Of a DNA stretch of 64,000 nt, positions 60,481 through 64,000 are shown one piece after another. The notes under the pieces were generated by a model, which worked only from the letters and a program-made list of their open reading frames with translations, was not told the origin of the DNA and did not search any database. Origin of the DNA: Haliotis asinina (lineage: Eukaryota > Mollusca > Gastropoda > Lepetellida > Haliotidae). Numbering within the stretch: the first letter of the stretch is position 1; each line of letters opens with the position of its first letter. The DNA is taken from the NCBI RefSeq assembly GCF_037392515.1, contig NC_090288.1, positions 744,001-808,000 of the forward strand, read 5' to 3'. Position numbers and translations under genes: made by a program.

Positions 60481-61910
60481 GATGTGTTATGAATGTGTCA
60501 TAGTGGATGGGTTATGAATGTGCCATAGTGGATGTGTTATGATTGTGTCCTATTGGATGGCTTGTGAATGTGTCATAGTGGATGTGTTATGATTGTGTCA
60601 TAGTGGATGGGTTGTGAATGTGTCATAGTGGATGTGTTATGATTGTGTCATAGTGGATGGGTTATGATTGTGTCATAGTGGATGTGTTTTGAATGTGTCA
60701 TAGTGGACGTGTTATGAATGTGTCATAGTGGATGGATTATGATTGTGTCATAGTGGATGTGTTGTGAATGTGGCACAGTAGATGTGTTATGAATGTGTCA
60801 TAATGGATGGGTTATGAATGTGCCATAGTGGATGTGCAATGAATGTGTCGTTGTGGATGTGTTATGAATCTGGCATAGTAGATGTGTTATGAATGTGTCA
60901 TAGTGGATGTGTTATGAATGTGTCATAGTGGACGTGTTATGATTGTGTCCTATTGGGTGGGTTGTGAATGTGTCATAGTGGATGTGTTATGATTGTGTCA
61001 TAGTGGATGGGTTATGATTGTGTCATAGTGGATGTGTTATGAATGTGTCATAGTGGATGGATTATGAATGTGACATAGTGGATGTGTTGTGAATGTGGCA
61101 CAGCAGATGTGTTATGAATGTGTCATAGTGGATGGGTTATGAATGTGCCATAGTGGATGTGTTATGAATTTGTCGTTGTGGATGTGGTATGAATGAGACA
61201 TAGTGGATGTGTTATGAATCTGGCATAGTAGATGTGTTATGAATGTGCCATAGTGGATGTGTTATGAATGTGTCATAGTGGATGTGTTATGAATGTGTCC
61301 TATTGGATGGGTTGTGAATGTGTCATAGTGGATGTGTTATAAATGTGTCATAGTAGATTTGTTATAAATGTGTCATAGTGGATGGGTTATGAATGTGTCA
61401 TAGTGGATGTGTTATGATTGTGTCCTATTGGATGGGTTGTGAATGTGTCATATTGGATGGATTATGATTATGTCATAGTGGATGTGTTATGATTGTGTCA
61501 TAGTGGATGTGTTATGAATGTGGCATAGTAGATGTGTTTTGAATGTGTCATAGTGGATGTGTTATGATTATGTCATAGTGGATGGGTTATGATTGTGTCA
61601 TAGTGGATGTGTTTTGAATGTGTCATAGTGGACGTGTTATGAATGTGTCATAGTGGATGGATTATGAATGTGTCATAGTGGATGTGTTATAAATGTGTCA
61701 TAGTAGATTTGTTGTAAATGTGTCATAGTGGATGGGTTATGAATGTGTCATAGTGGATGTGTTATGATTGTGTCATATTGGATGTGTTATGAATGTGTCC
61801 TATTGGATGGGTTGTGAATGTGTCATAGTGGATGGATTATGATTATGTCATAGTGGATGTGTTATAATTGTGTCAGAGTGGATGTGATATGATTGTGTCA
61901 TAGTGGATGG
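60481..61910. repeat. 25-bp minisatellite, left part, about 57 units
   Basis: Unit GATGTGTTATGAATGTGTCA plus TAGTG, with variants GATGGGTTGTG, TCCTATTG and GGCATAGTA. It is interrupted at 61911 by a dispersed repeat and continues at 62115. Confidence 0.93.
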
Positions 61911-62114
61911 GTGAGTGAGTTTAGTTTTACGCCGCACTCAGCAATATTCCAGCTACATGGCGGCGGTCTGTAAATAATCGAGTCTGGACCAGACAATCCA
62001 GTCATCAACAACATGAGCATCGATCTACGCAATTGGGAACCGATGACATGTGTCAACCAAGTCAGCGAGCCTGACCGCCCGATCCCTACAGTCGTCTCCA
62101 CAAGCACAGTCGCG
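61911..62114 (+). mobile_element. Dispersed abalone-type repeat inserted in the 25-bp array
   Basis: Starts GTGAGTGAGTTTAGTTTTAC, then GCCGCACTCAGCAATATTCC AGC, AAATAATCGAGTCTGGACCA, CGATCTACGCAATTGGGAAC and AGCCTGACCGCCCGATCCC. From memory this order is a very frequent abalone repeat. Its first bases are the reverse complement of the tail of the SINE at 38569 (GCGGCGTA..., GCTGG-ATATT), so the two families share an end. Array units continue on both sides, so the repeat inserted into, or was carried within, the minisatellite. Confidence 0.75.
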
Positions 62115-62660
62115 TCATAGTGGGTGTGTTATGAATGTGGCATAGTGGTTGTGTTATGAATGGGACATGAACGATGTGTTATGAATGTGACATAGTGGTT
62201 GTGTTATAAATGTGAAATGATCGATGTGTTATAAATGTGACATGATCGATGTGTTATGAATGTGAAATGATCGATGTGTGATAAATGTGAAATGATCGAT
62301 GTTTTAAGAATGTGACATGATCGATGTGTTATGAATGTGACATAGTGGTTGTATTATAAATGTGAAATGATCGATGTGTTATGAATGTGAAATGATCGAT
62401 GTTTTTAGAATGTGACATAGTGGTTGTGTTATATATGTGACATGATCGATGTGTTATGAATGTGAAATGATCGATGTTTTATGAATGTGAAATAATCGAT
62501 GTGTTATGAATGTGACATAGTGGTTGTGTTATAAATGTGACATGATCGATGTGTTATGAATGTGAAATGATCGATGTTTTGTGAATGTGGAAAGATCGAT
62601 GTGTTAAGAATGTGACATAGTGGTTGTGTTATAAATGTGATGTGGTCGATGTGTTGATCT
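62115..62660. repeat. 25-bp minisatellite, right part, about 22 units
   Basis: Same 25-bp period, but the units have changed to GATGTGTTATGAATGTGAAA plus TGATC, alternating with TGACATAGTGGTT forms. The shift in unit type across the inserted repeat suggests the two halves have evolved separately since. Confidence 0.9.
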
Positions 62661-63341
62661 GGGCCCCATGGTTGTTCCTCCTCCCATATATGACACCTGC
62701 CAGGGAGGAGACACAACAATAGTGTCATCACGGTAACCCGGATGTTGCAGTTGATTCTTATCTACTTCATTTACTGTTGTTGACTTAGTGTGGCAGCATG
62801 CTGTCCCCGATTTATGCAGTAGCTCTGAGCTGCTGTCACCAGCCAGATGCTGACGTGTTCCTCATATATTCACTTGTTTCACGTTTACCTTTTTTCTGTG
62901 TTTGATCACAAATTCACCCGGGGAAAATTTAAATAAATTATGGACATATTCCATCCTTAAGGACACTGAGTCACACCTTACTCGCAAGCACTATCACTGT
63001 CATTGCAAAGATATATTTCGTCGGATAAATTGATTTCTATACTTTTTCTCGTAGGCAATTTCCATTTGTCCTTTTCAGTGTATAGACAGTTCCAGCCCAT
63101 GACATAGGCAAAGATAGATTTTCTATCGAGGAAGATGTATAACATATTCTACTCAAAGGTCGCTTATATGCTTTGAAGAAAAAACGCAACATCCCACTTA
63201 CAAAGATTAAGTTTCCCCAAGAGGACCTAGGTGTCGCGTTGACTAGCGGATGCATGAAATGTGAAATGTCAACCAAAATGTGATCAGCAATCGATATTAG
63301 AAGCAAGCTTCTCAATACAGGTGGTCGACAACGTTCCACAA
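62661..63341. other. Unique stretch
   Basis: About 680 bp with no recognised gene. A minus-strand frame across 63037-63310 does not resemble a family that I know. Confidence 0.45.
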
Positions 63342-64000
63342 ATGTGACCAATTTACCCATACCACAGACATTCCCCATGTTACCCACATCATAGATGTGT
63401 CCCATGTTACCCACATCACAGATGTGTCCCATGTTACCAATACACTAAATATGCACCATGTTACCCACATCATAGATGTGTCCCATGTTACCAATACACT
63501 AAATATGCACCATGTCACCCACATCACAGATGTGTCCCATGTTACCAATACACTAAATATGCACCATGTCACCCACATCACAGATGTGTCCCATGTTACC
63601 AATACACTAAATATGCACCATGTCACCCACATCATAGATGTGTCCCATGTTACCAAAACACTAAATATGCACCATGTCACCCACATCATAGATGTGTCCC
63701 ATGTTACCAATACACTAAATATGCACCATGTCACCCACATCATAGATGTGTCCCATGTTACCAATACACTAAATATGCACCATGTCACCCACATCACAGA
63801 TGTGTCCCATGTTACCAATACACTAAATATGCACCATGTTACCCACATCATAGATGTGTCCCATGTTACCAATACACTAAATATGCACCATGTCACCCAC
63901 ATCACAGATGTGTCCCATGTTACCAATACACTAAATATGCACCATGTCACCCACATCACAGATGTGTCCCATGTTACCAATACACTAAATATGCACCATG
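63342..64000. repeat. 27-bp/54-bp minisatellite running off the right end
   Basis: Dimeric 54-bp unit. Half A is CATGTTACCCACATCATAGA plus TGTGTCC, and half B is CATGTTACCAATACACTAAA plus TATGCAC, each 27 bp. The left edge has only A-type halves (63375-63430), and A-B dimers follow. A minus-strand frame of 222 codons repeating VTWDTSMMWVTWCIFSVL is open because 54 is a multiple of 3. Confidence 0.94.

Noticed and set aside
63037..63432. 131-codon minus-strand frame
   Set aside because: It begins in the 27/54-bp repeat and continues in unique DNA without a recognisable family.

Overview
The window is eukaryotic and looks like gastropod mollusc DNA, most probably abalone (Haliotis). It has a multi-exon gene with standard GT-AG junctions, tRNA-derived SINEs, a decayed LINE, MITE-like elements, CA/TG microsatellites and many minisatellites. 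The abalone suggestion rests on remembered resemblance of two dispersed repeats (38569-38853 and 61911-62114) to repeats seen often in Haliotis sequence; no search could be run. Summing the annotated spans, tandem repeats fill roughly four fifths of the 64 kb.

Layout. 1-22306: a 44-bp satellite that enters from outside the window, about 504 units with no net indel, then a decayed edge. 22307-25600: single-copy DNA, a TG microsatellite, a CR1-like reverse transcriptase relic on the minus strand, and a 40-bp minisatellite with a CACGTG in most units. 25800-26240: a small duplication and a head-to-head pair of SINEs. 26701-40875 (minus): the one gene I can reconstruct, a Rolling-stone-family membrane protein of 293 residues in four coding exons. 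Its introns hold six minisatellites, a SINE with a target-site duplication, two MITE-like elements, a SINE with its own internal minisatellite, a Z-DNA-prone tract and a G-rich tract. 41735-59090: a second giant array, built of 33-bp units that became a 66-bp dimer, starting about 860 bp upstream of the start codon. 59091-64000: short unique stretches, a 41-bp and a 25-bp minisatellite (the latter split by a dispersed repeat), and a 27/54-bp array that runs out of the window.

The gene model was built by hand. Exons are 40786-40875, 32744-32975, 27627-27743 and 26701-27143, all minus. All three introns have GT-AG ends, phases match (0, 1, 1), and the summed coding length of 882 nt closes on a stop. 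The long open frames over the arrays are by-products of repeat units whose length is a multiple of 3 (33, 66, 48, 54) or that lack stops in all frames (40); I do not call them genes.

The most notable observation is at exon 2. It is only 232 bp long and both its splice junctions lie inside the terminal unit of a minisatellite. The intron 1 array (about 42 bp) repeats the acceptor junction and the intron 2 array (30 bp) repeats the donor junction, each in register with the real site. Dozens of acceptor-like copies therefore lie on one side and dozens of donor-like copies on the other.
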